Under the pieces are notes generated by a model. It made no database searches, was not told the DNA's origin, and saw nothing but the letters and a program-made list of their open reading frames with translations. DNA of 64,000 nt from Thermosipho sp. (in: thermotogales) (lineage in GTDB: Bacteria; Thermotogota; Thermotogae; Thermotogales; Fervidobacteriaceae), in the NCBI GenBank assembly GCA_017656345.1, contig JACDNZ010000010.1:19848-83847 (forward strand), read 5' to 3'. Below are positions 33,966 through 44,665 of this stretch, in pieces. The translations under genes and the position numbers were made by a program. Numbering within the stretch: the stretch's first letter is position 1; every line of letters begins with the position of its first letter.

Positions 33966-34189
33966 TAAGGAGGTATTTTATGAAAGATGTATTAATTTTT
34001 ATTGCAGGTTTAATTTTTGCGTTTGCTATTAATTCACTTGTATTATTAATATTTTCATTACCTTTAACCTTTTTATATAATTTAGTTGCTAATAATTTTG
34101 GCTGGATAAATTTAAGTTATTTAAAAGTGTTTATTATTTTATGGATTTTAACATTATTGAATATGTTATTTAGACCTTCAAGTAACTAG
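33935..34189 (+). CDS. membrane protein (probable start 33980)
   Basis: MKDVLIFIAGLIFAFAINSLVLLIFSLPLTFLYNLV; ATG 33980 has SD aaggaggt. Confidence 0.6.
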   Translation: MYMERPYKRIIRRYFMKDVLIFIAGLIFAFAINSLVLLIFSLPLTFLYNLVANNFGWINLSYLKVFIILWILTLLNMLFRPSSN

Positions 34190-34220
34190 CTGGATAAAAA
34201 ATGAATAATGTAGTACAATA

Positions 34221-34258
34221 AGGGTAGATACAAGTATGAGTATCTACCCTTTCTTTTT
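34221..34258 (+). terminator. Rho-independent terminator before structural operon
   Basis: agggtagatac-aagtatga-gtatctaccct then TTCTTTTT. Confidence 0.85.
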
Positions 34259-34287
34259 GCCTAACGTGGAAATTAACATACTAGGAG

Positions 34288-35958
34288 GTGAAGTATTTGA
34301 ATAGAGAACTTAGACGTAAAATGAGAAGAGTACTAAAAAGATTTAGTAGTAAAGTATTAATAAAAGCTAATGCACAGGGCAATAAAATTTCTACAACAGA
34401 GTTAGTTAATTTAATATTTAATTTTTTACCTTTATATTCTGGTATAAAGTTTTACCCATATCAAGAGCAATTTTCTAAAAGAATTATACGAAGTATACTA
34501 GAGAATGACGGTGCTGAAATAACAGCTTTATTTAGCCGACAAAGTGGTAAATCAGAAACTATAGCCACTACAACAGGTGGGTTGATGATTATATTACCTA
34601 AATTAGCTAATATGCCTATGTTTGCTAACGATAAAAGACTACAGATGTTTAAAGACGGTTTATGGGTTGGCATATTTGCCCCTAGTCAAAGACAAGCACA
34701 AATAACTTATAACAGAATAAAGTCTAGGATACAATCTAGAAATGCACAAGCAGTATTAGCTGACCCAGATTTTAATTTAGAATTTAGTACATCTAATGGT
34801 CAAACAGTTGCTTTAACAAATGGTAGTTTTGCTACAGCTATTTCTGCTTCTGATGGAAGTAATATAGAGGGTGAAAGTTTTAAATTATTAATTTTAGAAG
34901 AGTGCCAAGATATTTCAGATTTTAAAATCCGTAAAAGTATTCTTCCTATGGGTTCAGCTTATAACTCTACAGTTGTAAAAATAGGTACTGCTACAACATT
35001 TAAAGGAGATTTTTATGAGTCTATACAAAGAAATAAAAAAGACTATGAGAGAGGTAAAAGTAGATATAAAAATCATTTTGAATATAACTATAAAGTAGTA
35101 ATGAAATACAATCCTAAATATGAAAAGTATGTAATGAAGCAAAAATATAGATTAGGGGAATTTTCTGATGAATTTAGAATGTCTTATAACCTAGAGTGGA
35201 TACTTGAAAGAGGTATGTTTATAGATATAGATAAATTTGAAAAATTATGTTGTGTACCAGATTTAGGAAGAGTACCTTATGATAAAACTAAAAATCACGT
35301 AGCAGGTATAGATTTAGCTAAAAAAGAAGACAGTACAGTTGTAACTATAGTTGAAGTTGATTGGGAAAACCCTGTTGTAGTTGAAAAATCAGATAGTGTA
35401 GATGTACCAGATTTTATTGCATATGAAGTTACATTAAAAGATTGGTTAGAAATACAAGGAACTGATTATAACGAACAATATTATATAATTATGGATTATC
35501 TTAAAAACTTTAATATTAGCCGACTTGTAATAGACGCAACAGCAGAGGGAAGTATGGCAGATAGATTAAGAGCAAATTTACCTTACGAAGTTATACCCTT
35601 TGTATTTAGTTCAGTAGCAAAATCAGATTTATATAAACATTTTGATAGAGAGATAAAAGCAGGTAGAATTAAAATTCCTGCTAATGAGGAAACTAAAAAG
35701 ACTAGAGAATATAAAAAATTTATACAACAAATGACCGAATTACAAAAAGATTATAGAGGACAAATACTTGTAGTATCACACCCACCACAAAGAGGTGCAC
35801 ATGATGACTTCCCAGATTCACTAGCTTTAGCAGTATGGGGTGCTAAAGAAGAGGGTACTACTAGAATAGAAGTAGTAAATAATAATCATTTTATATCAAA
35901 AAGTGATTTGAATAGATTTTATTTAGGAAGAAATAGATTAACTGCTAGAAGGAGGTAA
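34288..35958 (+). CDS. terminase large subunit
   Basis: TALFSRQSGKSETIATT (Walker A-like), LLILEECQDIS (Walker B), AGIDLAKKEDSTVVTIVEVDW, GAHDDFPDSLALAVWG. Confidence 0.93.
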   Translation: MKYLNRELRRKMRRVLKRFSSKVLIKANAQGNKISTTELVNLIFNFLPLYSGIKFYPYQEQFSKRIIRSILENDGAEITALFSRQSGKSETIATTTGGLMIILPKLANMPMFANDKRLQMFKDGLWVGIFAPSQRQAQITYNRIKSRIQSRNAQAVLADPDFNLEFSTSNGQTVALTNGSFATAISASDGSNIEGESFKLLILEECQDISDFKIRKSILPMGSAYNSTVVKIGTATTFKGDFYESIQRNKKDYERGKSRYKNHFEYNYKVVMKYNPKYEKYVMKQKYRLGEFSDEFRMSYNLEWILERGMFIDIDKFEKLCCVPDLGRVPYDKTKNHVAGIDLAKKEDSTVVTIVEVDWENPVVVEKSDSVDVPDFIAYEVTLKDWLEIQGTDYNEQYYIIMDYLKNFNISRLVIDATAEGSMADRLRANLPYEVIPFVFSSVAKSDLYKHFDREIKAGRIKIPANEETKKTREYKKFIQQMTELQKDYRGQILVVSHPPQRGAHDDFPDSLALAVWGAKEEGTTRIEVVNNNHFISKSDLNRFYLGRNRLTARRR

Positions 35959-35962
35959 TTAA

Positions 35963-37498
35963 ATGGAATTTAAAAGACGTTACAAATTTCAAGATTTAAA
36001 CACTTTAGGATTACTTTCTCTTCAAAATGAAATTTCGCCAGAAGATACAGTTAGACTTATGAGAATTTACCAAGCATGGAACTTTTATGATGGCTACCAT
36101 TGGGAGAATATACCACCACAAGATAAGCCAGAAGTAACAGTAAATTATTGTAGACGCTTTGTAGACAAATTTGTAGCTTTTGAATTAGGTAAAGGTTTCT
36201 CTATAAAATACCCAGAAAAGATAGAGAAAACTATTGTAACTGAAACAGGTAAGAATATTGTTCAATATTTAGAAGATATTTGGAAAGCTAATAAAAAGAA
36301 CTTATTTTGTATAGAATTAGGTCAAAGTAAATCCATAACAGGTGATGGTTGGGTTCAAGTAAAATTTGAAGAGCCTGGAACTTATCCAGACCCATTCTCT
36401 CTATTCCCTAATGGAAGAATAAGAATTTTAGTTATACCGACTAGTATTGTATTTCCAGAATATGATAAACATGATAAGGATATACTAACTAAAATGACAA
36501 TAGCTTACCCTATAGAAGTTGAAACTGTAGGAGTTGTAAGTAGAAGAAGAAAAGTAAAGAAAGTTATATATAAACAAGTATGGACTGATAAAACACTAGA
36601 AATTTGGGAAGGTAGTGAGTTAGTATATAGTACTTCTAATAAATATGGTGTTATACCTTTTGTGCAAATAAAGAATTTCCCAATAGTAGGTAGAACAGAA
36701 GGTTTAGGTGATTTAGAAGATATTATACCTCTAAATGTTGAGTTAAACTTAAAGAAATCTGATGTATCAGAAATAATAGATTACCATTCAGCCCCAGTTA
36801 CAGTTGTTTTTGGTGCAAGAATTAGTCAATTAGAAAAAGGTGCTAATAAAATATGGGGAGGTTTACCTAAAGACGCTAAAGTAACAAACTTAGAATTAAC
36901 AGGTGATTTAACTGCAAGTGTAAATTATATAGAAAGTATAAGAAAAGCAATTCACGAAATAGGAAGTATACCAGAAGGGGCTTTAGGTAGTGGTATGCAT
37001 ATAAGTAATACTAGTGGTGTAGCACTACAGCTATTAAACTTACCTATTATAGAAAGAGTTAGAATAAAGAGAATGAGTACTAAAGAAGGTATTGAACAAA
37101 TAAATAGATTAATATTATTAATTTCTCTAAAAGAAGGGCTGATAACAAAGCCTAATGATATTTCAAATTACGATTTTTATTCAAGTGAAGTAATATTCCC
37201 AGATGTATTACCTAAAGATGAATTAATAGAATTACAGAAGATAGAGCAAGAAATGAAGTTAGGTCTAGAAAATAGAGAAGGTGCTATGGAAAGATTGGGT
37301 AGAAAAGATATTCAAGCTAAATTAAGATTAATAGATGAAGATAGAATGAGAAATCCTCTTATATATGGTTTAGATGAAGAATCAACTTTAGGTGTAAATA
37401 AAGAAGGTAAAGAAAAGAAATTAAATAGTGGTCTTACTAATGGAGAAACTGCAATAGAGCAAGTTAGAAAAGAGATAAACGGACAGAATAAAGCATAG
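35963..37498 (+). CDS. portal protein (SPP1-type)
   Basis: VTVNYCRRFVDKFVAFELGKGFSI...NKYGVIPFVQIKNFPIVGRTEGLGDLEDIIPLNVELN...LGSGMHISNTSGVALQLLNLPI. Confidence 0.88.
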   Translation: MEFKRRYKFQDLNTLGLLSLQNEISPEDTVRLMRIYQAWNFYDGYHWENIPPQDKPEVTVNYCRRFVDKFVAFELGKGFSIKYPEKIEKTIVTETGKNIVQYLEDIWKANKKNLFCIELGQSKSITGDGWVQVKFEEPGTYPDPFSLFPNGRIRILVIPTSIVFPEYDKHDKDILTKMTIAYPIEVETVGVVSRRRKVKKVIYKQVWTDKTLEIWEGSELVYSTSNKYGVIPFVQIKNFPIVGRTEGLGDLEDIIPLNVELNLKKSDVSEIIDYHSAPVTVVFGARISQLEKGANKIWGGLPKDAKVTNLELTGDLTASVNYIESIRKAIHEIGSIPEGALGSGMHISNTSGVALQLLNLPIIERVRIKRMSTKEGIEQINRLILLISLKEGLITKPNDISNYDFYSSEVIFPDVLPKDELIELQKIEQEMKLGLENREGAMERLGRKDIQAKLRLIDEDRMRNPLIYGLDEESTLGVNKEGKEKKLNSGLTNGETAIEQVRKEINGQNKA

Positions 37499-37512
37499 CG
37501 TGGTGAAACCCC

Positions 37513-37860
37513 TTGCCTAAAGAAAAGTATTTAGTAAAAGACCTGCCTATTATATATAGAAAAGAAAATTTTGTAGTATATAGAAAATATAATATGGATT
37601 TTATAGTCCACAATATTAATTTACCTTTTAATAAGGGTCATACTCATATAAAAAGTTATAAATTTAGTATAGATATAATCAATTATATTTTAGAGGAAAG
37701 AATACCTTATAATTTAACTTATAGTCAGTTAAAATCTATGTTAAGGATTAGTACTAATGAAAGATTTAAAAGTAAAATACGTTGTTTAATGATAAGAAAA
37801 CACAGAAAAAATAAACAAAGGTATAGAAATAAATCTCAACAAATACCCAGTAATAGATAA
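37513..37860 (+). CDS. hypothetical protein
   Basis: TTG-start ORF in head region. Confidence 0.6.
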   Translation: MPKEKYLVKDLPIIYRKENFVVYRKYNMDFIVHNINLPFNKGHTHIKSYKFSIDIINYILEERIPYNLTYSQLKSMLRISTNERFKSKIRCLMIRKHRKNKQRYRNKSQQIPSNR

Positions 37861-37983
37861 AATTTAATTAAAAGGGTTACAATTACTAAATTCCTATGTT
37901 ATTATAAGGGTGAAGAGTAGTAAAAATGTAGGACTATAACGTGGCAAAATTTATAAATAAAATATTATTAGGAGGTGCTTTAC

Positions 37984-38106
37984 ATGATAAAAGTAAAAGC
38001 AGGAATAACAGACCCTTATTTAAAAGAACAAAAAATATCTAAAATTCACAAGAGTAGACACGTAACTCAAAGAGGTTACACTTCAAAAAATACTAATATA
38101 AAATAA
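37984..38106 (+). CDS. small hypothetical protein (40 aa)
   Basis: ATG after aggaggtg: MIKVKAGITDPYLKEQKISKIHKSRHVTQRGYTSKNTNIK. Confidence 0.5.
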   Translation: MIKVKAGITDPYLKEQKISKIHKSRHVTQRGYTSKNTNIK

Positions 38107-38138
38107 TAATTAAAACTAATAAGGAGGTAGAATTAATT

Positions 38139-38930
38139 ATGAAAAGATATTTTGGTTTTAATGCAAGAATTATTATGAACAATATCAAGGGAAGTTTGAT
38201 TAAATCAGTTTTTGCAGAAGAAGGTAATGATGACCCTAGCAAAACTAACCAAGATGATGGTAATAATACTAACGCTAACAACAACAACAACTCTAATAGC
38301 AACATTACTATTAATTTTGAAGATTTAATTAGTAAAGCTAGGAAAGAGGAAAAAGCAAAATTATACCCTCAAATAGAGGATTTAAAGAAGAAAAACGCTG
38401 ATTTAGTTGAAAAGAATAATAAACTTCTTTTAGAAGTTGAAACTAAAAATAAGGAAATTGAAACACTAAAGAGTGAGATTGAAAACTTAAAGAAAAGTAA
38501 GGTAGAGTCAGAAAGTGAAACTGTAAAAAGACTTAATAAGGAGATTGAAGATTTGAAAGCTAAATTAGAACAAGCTGAAAATTCTAAAGTAGACAGAGCA
38601 AAATTAGAAGAGGAAATAGAAGCAAAATTAAAAGCTGAATACGAAGTTAAACTTTATAGGTTAGAAAAACTTAGCGACCCAGAAATAAGAGATAAAGTAA
38701 TACCAGAATTAGTTACTGGTACTACTAAAGAAGAAATAGATAAAGCTATAGAATTTTCTAAGAAGAAATATGAAGAAATTGTTAATTCAGTTATGAATAG
38801 AACTAGGGTTTCAACTACTGTAAATCCAGATATTTCAAGAATTACTCAAAAAGAATTTAATTTATCGGATATTCAAAATATGTCTGTTTCAGAATGGGCA
38901 GAGTATAGAAAGAAATTAGGACTAAGATAA
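38139..38930 (+). CDS. scaffold protein
   Basis: Acidic coiled-coil protein immediately before the capsid gene. Confidence 0.75.
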   Translation: MKRYFGFNARIIMNNIKGSLIKSVFAEEGNDDPSKTNQDDGNNTNANNNNNSNSNITINFEDLISKARKEEKAKLYPQIEDLKKKNADLVEKNNKLLLEVETKNKEIETLKSEIENLKKSKVESESETVKRLNKEIEDLKAKLEQAENSKVDRAKLEEEIEAKLKAEYEVKLYRLEKLSDPEIRDKVIPELVTGTTKEEIDKAIEFSKKKYEEIVNSVMNRTRVSTTVNPDISRITQKEFNLSDIQNMSVSEWAEYRKKLGLR

Positions 38931-38958
38931 AAAATACTAGAAGGAGGAATGATACATT

Positions 38959-39999
38959 ATGTTTATTAAAAAGTTTTTCTTAAATGTATACGCTGAAAGC
39001 CAGATAACAACTGTTGTTAATAGTGGTACTGTTGATAGTGGTACTGCTGTAGTTTTAGATAATGCTGTAAGAGCAGTATATTCAAAAGAGATTGAATTTA
39101 AGGCTATGCCTAACATGAGATTTTTACAATTTGCAACTATAAAAACTGAATTAGGGGTAGAACCTGGATTAACTATCAATATGCTAACTTATGATAACTT
39201 AAAAATGGGCGGTGCTTTAACAGAAGGAGTTAGAATGTCTACTCAAGCACTAAGCTCAAGTATGAAACAAATAACTGTAGGTGAAAGAGGTAACGCTATT
39301 TCAGTATCAGAACTAACTCTAAAATCTGCATTTGATGATGTAATGGCTACTGCAAGTACATTACTTGCAAGAGATATGGCTTTAGTTTTAGACTGTGAAT
39401 TAAGAGATACATTATTAAATGGATTAACTAATACTATCTATGCTAGAAAGTCAGATGGAACTAAAGTTTCTGATAGAAGTGGTATGGATAAAACTTGTAC
39501 TCTTTCAGTAGCTACTATTAAAGACGCTGTTGAGATATTAGCTACTAATAACGCACCTAAGTTTGATGGAAACTACTATGTATGTTTTGTTCACCCTCAT
39601 CAATCAAGAACATTAAGAGATGACCCAGCTTGGATTGAAGCTAGTAAATATGGTGCACCAGACCAATTATTTACTGGTGAAATTGGAAGAATTGATGACG
39701 TAAGATTTATTGAAACTACTTTAATGACAAACGGTGCTGCACCTGTAGATGACCCAGCATATGACGCTACTTTAGCTAATATTGACCCAGACGGAACTCC
39801 AGATAGTGGTGATGAGTTCAATATCTACAAAGCAGTAATCTTTGGAGAAAATACTTATGGTTTAGCTATTGCTTTACCTGTTGAGTTAAGAGATAACGGA
39901 GTTACTGACTTTGGTCGTGAGCATGGTTTAGCTTGGTATGCTATTTGGGGTGCTGGAATATTACATGACAATTATGGTGTAGTAATAGAAACTGCTTAA
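38959..39999 (+). CDS. major capsid protein (N4-gp56 family-like)
   Basis: YSKEIEFKAMPNMRFLQFATIKTELGVEPGLTINMLTYDNL...LARDMALVLDCELRDTLL...CFVHPHQSRTLRDDPAWIEASKY. Confidence 0.9.
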   Translation: MFIKKFFLNVYAESQITTVVNSGTVDSGTAVVLDNAVRAVYSKEIEFKAMPNMRFLQFATIKTELGVEPGLTINMLTYDNLKMGGALTEGVRMSTQALSSSMKQITVGERGNAISVSELTLKSAFDDVMATASTLLARDMALVLDCELRDTLLNGLTNTIYARKSDGTKVSDRSGMDKTCTLSVATIKDAVEILATNNAPKFDGNYYVCFVHPHQSRTLRDDPAWIEASKYGAPDQLFTGEIGRIDDVRFIETTLMTNGAAPVDDPAYDATLANIDPDGTPDSGDEFNIYKAVIFGENTYGLAIALPVELRDNGVTDFGREHGLAWYAIWGAGILHDNYGVVIETA

Positions 40000-40022
40000 T
40001 TTAGAATTAACGTAGATTTAAT

Positions 40023-40062
40023 GGGAAGGATAATTATTTATATTCCTTCCCTTTATTTAAAA
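40023..40062 (+). terminator. candidate terminator after capsid gene
   Basis: gggaagga ... tccttccc then TTTATTT. Confidence 0.6.
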
Positions 40063-40079
40063 TAAAGGAGGTATTTATC

Positions 40080-40466
40080 ATGGCTGATAAGGTTAAATGT
40101 CAATATTGTGGTAAATTCTTTTCTGAAAAAGGTATAAAGAAACATGAGAAATCATGTTATAAAAACCCTTTAAATGCTAATAAAAATGAAGAAGTTATAA
40201 TTATTGATGAAGATAAAAAAGAAGAGGAAGTAAAAGTACTAAAGAAATTAGAGAAACAAGAGCAAGAAACTAAAAAAGAAGAGGTAACTTTAGTTGTTAA
40301 TACTAAAAAGCCTGTAGAACCTAAGAAGGTTAAAATAAAGACTAAGAAATACCATAGATGTCATATAGGTGGTAATTGGTATGAGTTTTTCCCAGATAAA
40401 GTCTATACTGTACCTGTAAATGTAAAGGAGATTTTGTTAAGAGCAAATATTTTAATGCCTTTATAG
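40080..40466 (+). CDS. zinc-finger-containing head-region protein, copy 1
   Basis: VKCQYCGKFFSEKGIKKHEKSC. Confidence 0.7.
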   Translation: MADKVKCQYCGKFFSEKGIKKHEKSCYKNPLNANKNEEVIIIDEDKKEEEVKVLKKLEKQEQETKKEEVTLVVNTKKPVEPKKVKIKTKKYHRCHIGGNWYEFFPDKVYTVPVNVKEILLRANILMPL

Positions 40467-40479
40467 GAAGTGATAGTCT

Positions 40480-40728
40480 ATGAAAAAAGAAATTGCTTGT
40501 AGATACTGTGGGAAGAAGTTTTCAGTTAAAGGTATCCATAACCATGAAAAGTATTGTGAGAAAAACCCTAATACTTTAACTAAAGGTCAAGTTTTAATAT
40601 GTCCCAAGCAAAGTATTAGTTTAATTGTTTGTGGTAAATATTATCGTTTTGTTAAAAATCAAAAAATGAAAGTTCCAGAAAAAGTTGCTTATTCACTAGA
40701 GGAATTAAATATATGTGAAATTTTATAG
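40480..40728 (+). CDS. zinc-finger-containing head-region protein, copy 2
   Basis: IACRYCGKKFSVKGIHNHEKYC. Confidence 0.7.
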   Translation: MKKEIACRYCGKKFSVKGIHNHEKYCEKNPNTLTKGQVLICPKQSISLIVCGKYYRFVKNQKMKVPEKVAYSLEELNICEIL

Positions 40729-40745
40729 AAAGAGGGGTGAAATAA

Positions 40746-41498
40746 TTGGCAGTTGTAAGACCAGATTTAGTTAATTATCTAAGAAAGAGTTTAGTTTTAC
40801 AAGACCCTCAAGTAGAAACTGACCCTGCTTATGTATTTACAGATGAAGATTTAGAAGAAATAATATCTTCTAAAATTAAGGAAAGAAACCCCTCTTATAC
40901 TCTAACTACTTTACCAGAAGAGGAAGAGTTTTTAGTAATTCTTTTATCTAAGAAAGAAGTATACTGGAGATTAGCAACTTCTTCTGCCCCATTTTATCCA
41001 ATATCAGCAGAAGGTGCTAGTTTACAGAAAGATGTTAGATTCGACCATTATTTAGCTTTAATTAGGGAAATTGAAGCTGAATATGCTAGAGTATTAAGTG
41101 AAGGTAAACACATTAAAATAGATATAGGAGAAGTCCTCTTAGATAGTAGATATTTTTCTAGTCGCAACCTAAAATTTGCAGAAGTACCAAAAGTAAATCT
41201 AAAAGTCGATAATGTGTATTCTGATAAAGTTGAATTAAGTTGGGAGATAGAAAAGCTAAAAAGGAGTAGGTTTCATTCTTTTATATTATATATAGATAAT
41301 AATATAATAATAGATAAATATAAATATAATGAAGTGTCGGAAACTGCAACTAAAGTGGAACAAATTTATGATATTCATAGAGATTGTTATAGAATTGAAA
41401 ACCTACAACCTAACACCCAATATTATATAGCTTTAGAAGTCAGAGAATTGAATGGATTACGTGGATTTAGTCAAGTTAGTGTTACAACATTACCTTAG
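40746..41498 (+). CDS. head-tail connector-region protein with C-terminal FN3-like domain
   Basis: Position after capsid; VPKVNLKVDNVYSDKVELSWEI...YRIENLQPNTQYYIALEVREL. Confidence 0.65.
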   Translation: MAVVRPDLVNYLRKSLVLQDPQVETDPAYVFTDEDLEEIISSKIKERNPSYTLTTLPEEEEFLVILLSKKEVYWRLATSSAPFYPISAEGASLQKDVRFDHYLALIREIEAEYARVLSEGKHIKIDIGEVLLDSRYFSSRNLKFAEVPKVNLKVDNVYSDKVELSWEIEKLKRSRFHSFILYIDNNIIIDKYKYNEVSETATKVEQIYDIHRDCYRIENLQPNTQYYIALEVRELNGLRGFSQVSVTTLP

Positions 41499-41518
41499 CA
41501 GTAAGGAAGTGATATAAA

Positions 41519-41947
41519 GTGCAACAGAATGAAATAGATAAAATATCAGAAGCTTTTAGTGACGCTTGGAAAGAATTTTTTGGGCAAGAAATGTATTATA
41601 TAAAATTTAAAGATACTAATACCCCTTCTGATACTCTTTACTATGAAAATGATGTTAAAGAATATGATAGGGTTAATAAGATAAAATTTTATGGTTCAAT
41701 AAAATTTAATCCAACTAAAAAAGAGATAGAATTAGCAGGGTTAAAAGAAGAAGTAACTGCAATAATAACTGTAGTTACTAAACAGTTAGTAGACGCTGGG
41801 ATACAAGAAGTAAGTTTTAATGACTTAATTGAAATAACAGATAGATTTGGCAATACTTCTGAATATTCAATTATAGATAAAAATTTAAAAGTTCAGTTTT
41901 CAAATAATTTTATATTTACTAAGATTGGGGTTATAAAGAATGAGTAG
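41519..41947 (+). CDS. head-tail joining region protein
   Basis: Synteny; no specific motif. Confidence 0.55.
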   Translation: MQQNEIDKISEAFSDAWKEFFGQEMYYIKFKDTNTPSDTLYYENDVKEYDRVNKIKFYGSIKFNPTKKEIELAGLKEEVTAIITVVTKQLVDAGIQEVSFNDLIEITDRFGNTSEYSIIDKNLKVQFSNNFIFTKIGVIKNE

Positions 41948-42422
41948 ATTAACTGGAGATTGGAGTAAATTAAGTAGAATTTTGAATAACATTGAGAAAT
42001 TTGCTGAGAAGATAAAGATATTATTAGAAGTGGATACTGCTAAGAAAGTTGAAATACAACTAAAAGAAAATATAAAGAAGCAACTTTTAGATTTACCACC
42101 TTTAAAAGAGGAATACAAAAAGAAGAAATCCAAAAATAATTTAGATGTTAGAACTTTAATTGCTACTGGAGAATATGTAGATAGATTAAGAGTATTTGAA
42201 GTAAAGAAAACTAAAGACCAGATAATAATAGTAGTTGGTGCTAGTGATGAAGATAAACACCATTCTGGTTTAACTATTGGTGAATTAGCTAGAATTATTG
42301 AATATGGTACTCCTACACAGCCACCTAGACCACATTTTAGACTAACTTGGGAAGAAATAAAAGGTAAGATAAAGAAAGAAGTAGTAAATTTAGTTGAGAA
42401 AGAATTTAAGAAACTCCTATAG
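41940..42422 (+). CDS. tail completion / HK97 gp10-like protein
   Basis: Synteny plus GELARIIEYGTPTQPPRPHFRLTWEE pattern. Confidence 0.65.
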   Translation: MSRLTGDWSKLSRILNNIEKFAEKIKILLEVDTAKKVEIQLKENIKKQLLDLPPLKEEYKKKKSKNNLDVRTLIATGEYVDRLRVFEVKKTKDQIIIVVGASDEDKHHSGLTIGELARIIEYGTPTQPPRPHFRLTWEEIKGKIKKEVVNLVEKEFKKLL

Positions 42423-42435
42423 GTGGTGATGTAAA

Positions 42436-43008
42436 TTGCAAATACCAACTTTAGACGATTACGATTTAGCTATACAGCAAAAGTTAAAAGGTTTAATTGT
42501 AAAAAATAAAGAAGTTCCAGTTTATTATATGAATCCAGAGCATGAATTTAAAATAAAAGAAGTTCCCTGTATAGTATTTTATAGAGTTGGGCTAGTAAGA
42601 GATTTATCTAGATGGAGTAACGATAAAGTAATTTATGATGTTATAACAGATACAGATAATAATCCTATTGAAGCTAAATACAAAGCACACCCAGAGCCAT
42701 ATAATATATTTTATGTAGTTAGATATTATTATAGATACCATAGAGATGGTATTATATTATTTAATCATATTATGACAACTTTTCCAAGAGCGAGTTATTT
42801 AGATATTTTAGATATGCAGTATGATATTTATTTTGACTCATTTAGTAATCCCTCTTCTGGATACAAAGATTTTGGTATTCAAGATAAAAAGAGGGAATTT
42901 GTTGAGCAGATAACTTACAGACTAGAAGCATTACTTGACTTATCACAACAAGAAGGTCAAGTTAAATTTGTTCAAGATACACCTATTATTAATACCCAAT
43001 TAAAATAA
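42436..43008 (+). CDS. tail terminator-like protein
   Basis: Synteny before sheath. Confidence 0.55.
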   Translation: MQIPTLDDYDLAIQQKLKGLIVKNKEVPVYYMNPEHEFKIKEVPCIVFYRVGLVRDLSRWSNDKVIYDVITDTDNNPIEAKYKAHPEPYNIFYVVRYYYRYHRDGIILFNHIMTTFPRASYLDILDMQYDIYFDSFSNPSSGYKDFGIQDKKREFVEQITYRLEALLDLSQQEGQVKFVQDTPIINTQLK

Positions 43009-43021
43009 AGGAGGTATTTAT

Positions 43022-43204
43022 ATGATTAAAGTTATGAATAAGCTAAGACAGCCTTTAGCTATAACTCTTGATGATGGCAATAGTATAATATTTTTAGCTA
43101 GAGAGAAAAAAGACTTAACAACAGAGCAATATAATTCTACAGAAGTGCAAAAGCACATTAATTTAGGTAATTTAATTGTTTTAGAAATAGTAGATAGTCA
43201 ATAA
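43022..43204 (+). CDS. small structural-region protein
   Basis: 60-aa ORF with SD aaaggaggt. Confidence 0.6.
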   Translation: MIKVMNKLRQPLAITLDDGNSIIFLAREKKDLTTEQYNSTEVQKHINLGNLIVLEIVDSQ

Positions 43205-43222
43205 TAAAGGAGGTATGTTTCT

Positions 43223-44647
43223 ATGCAAACTTTACACCCAGGATTATATTTCCAAGAAGTTAAAGGTACAGCACCAGTTGAGGGTACTTCGACTTCTATT
43301 GGTGCATTTGTAGGAACAGCAATAAAAGGTCCAATTAGAGAAGCTATATTAGTTACTAATTGGACACAATTTGTTGAAACTTTTGGAAGCTTTGATACAA
43401 ACTCTTATTTAGCTTATGCAGTAAGACAATTCTTTGAAAATGGTGGAACACAAGCATATATTGTTAGAACAGTTCATTATGTATCTGGAGTAAAGCAATC
43501 TGATAATGCTAAAGCTGATATACTAGATACTTTATCAAATCCACTTATAAAAGTTGAAGCAAAATATGATGGTACTTGGGGAGATAACTTATCAGTAGAG
43601 GTTGTAAGCTTTGATTCTCCTAATATTACTCTTTACGTTAAAGAGAATGGAGAAATAGTAGAAAAATATGAGTCAATAGATATAAGCACTATAGAAGATG
43701 AAATAAATAATAGTTCAAAGTATATTACAGTAACTTATTTAGATACTGGTAATGACCCTCAAGTAGGTAGTGTAAGTTTAACAGGTGGTGTTGACGGATT
43801 AATTGATATAACAGATACAGATTATACTGACGCTCTACAAGCACTAGATAACAAACAAATAAATATGGTTGCTATCCCCGGAATGACTACTAATGCTATT
43901 CATACAGGATTAATCTCTTATGTAGAGAGTAGAAAAGACTGTATAGCTATTTTAGATAGCCCATTAGGAAATACTCCTTCTGATATTTTAAGTTATGTAA
44001 ATACTAATAATCTATCAAGTTCATATGCTACTCTTTATTATCCTTGGTTAAAAGCTAGTGACCCAATAGGAATAGGTAAGAACCCTACTAAACTACTCCC
44101 ACCTTCTGGTGCAATTATGGGTATCTATGCAAGAATAGATAGTAGTAGAGGTATTCATAAAGCCCCAGCAGGGATAGAAGCGACTGTTTTAGGTGCTATA
44201 GATTTAGAATACCATGTAACAGATTCAGAGCAAGATACTCTAAATCCAGTAGGTGTAAACTGCATTAGAGTATTTGAAGGTAGAGGAATAGTAGTTTGGG
44301 GTGCCAGAACTCTATCAAGTGATTCAGAATATAAATATATAAATATTAGACGTCACGTTATGTATGTAAAAGCTAGTCTATTAAAGAATTTAGATTGGGT
44401 TGTATTTGAACCTAATGATGAAACTCTTTGGGGTAAAATTGAAGTTGCTGTTTCTGATTTCCTAAGAAATGAATGGAGAAATGGTGCATTGAAAGGTTCT
44501 GATGAACAATCAGCTTTCTATGTGAAGTGTGATAGCGAAATAAATACTCCAGAAACAGTAGATTTAGGAAATGTTTATATAGATATAGGTTTAGCTGAAC
44601 AAAAACCAAGTGAGTTCGTAGTATTTAGAATAAGCCTAAAAAGATAA
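43223..44647 (+). CDS. tail sheath protein
   Basis: PGLYFQEVKGTAPVEGTSTSIGAFVGTAIKGPI...VNCIRVFEGRGIVVWGARTLSSDSEYKYINIRRHVMYVKASL. Confidence 0.93.
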   Translation: MQTLHPGLYFQEVKGTAPVEGTSTSIGAFVGTAIKGPIREAILVTNWTQFVETFGSFDTNSYLAYAVRQFFENGGTQAYIVRTVHYVSGVKQSDNAKADILDTLSNPLIKVEAKYDGTWGDNLSVEVVSFDSPNITLYVKENGEIVEKYESIDISTIEDEINNSSKYITVTYLDTGNDPQVGSVSLTGGVDGLIDITDTDYTDALQALDNKQINMVAIPGMTTNAIHTGLISYVESRKDCIAILDSPLGNTPSDILSYVNTNNLSSSYATLYYPWLKASDPIGIGKNPTKLLPPSGAIMGIYARIDSSRGIHKAPAGIEATVLGAIDLEYHVTDSEQDTLNPVGVNCIRVFEGRGIVVWGARTLSSDSEYKYINIRRHVMYVKASLLKNLDWVVFEPNDETLWGKIEVAVSDFLRNEWRNGALKGSDEQSAFYVKCDSEINTPETVDLGNVYIDIGLAEQKPSEFVVFRISLKR

Positions 44648-44665
44648 TTTAGGAGGTGTCCTTAG

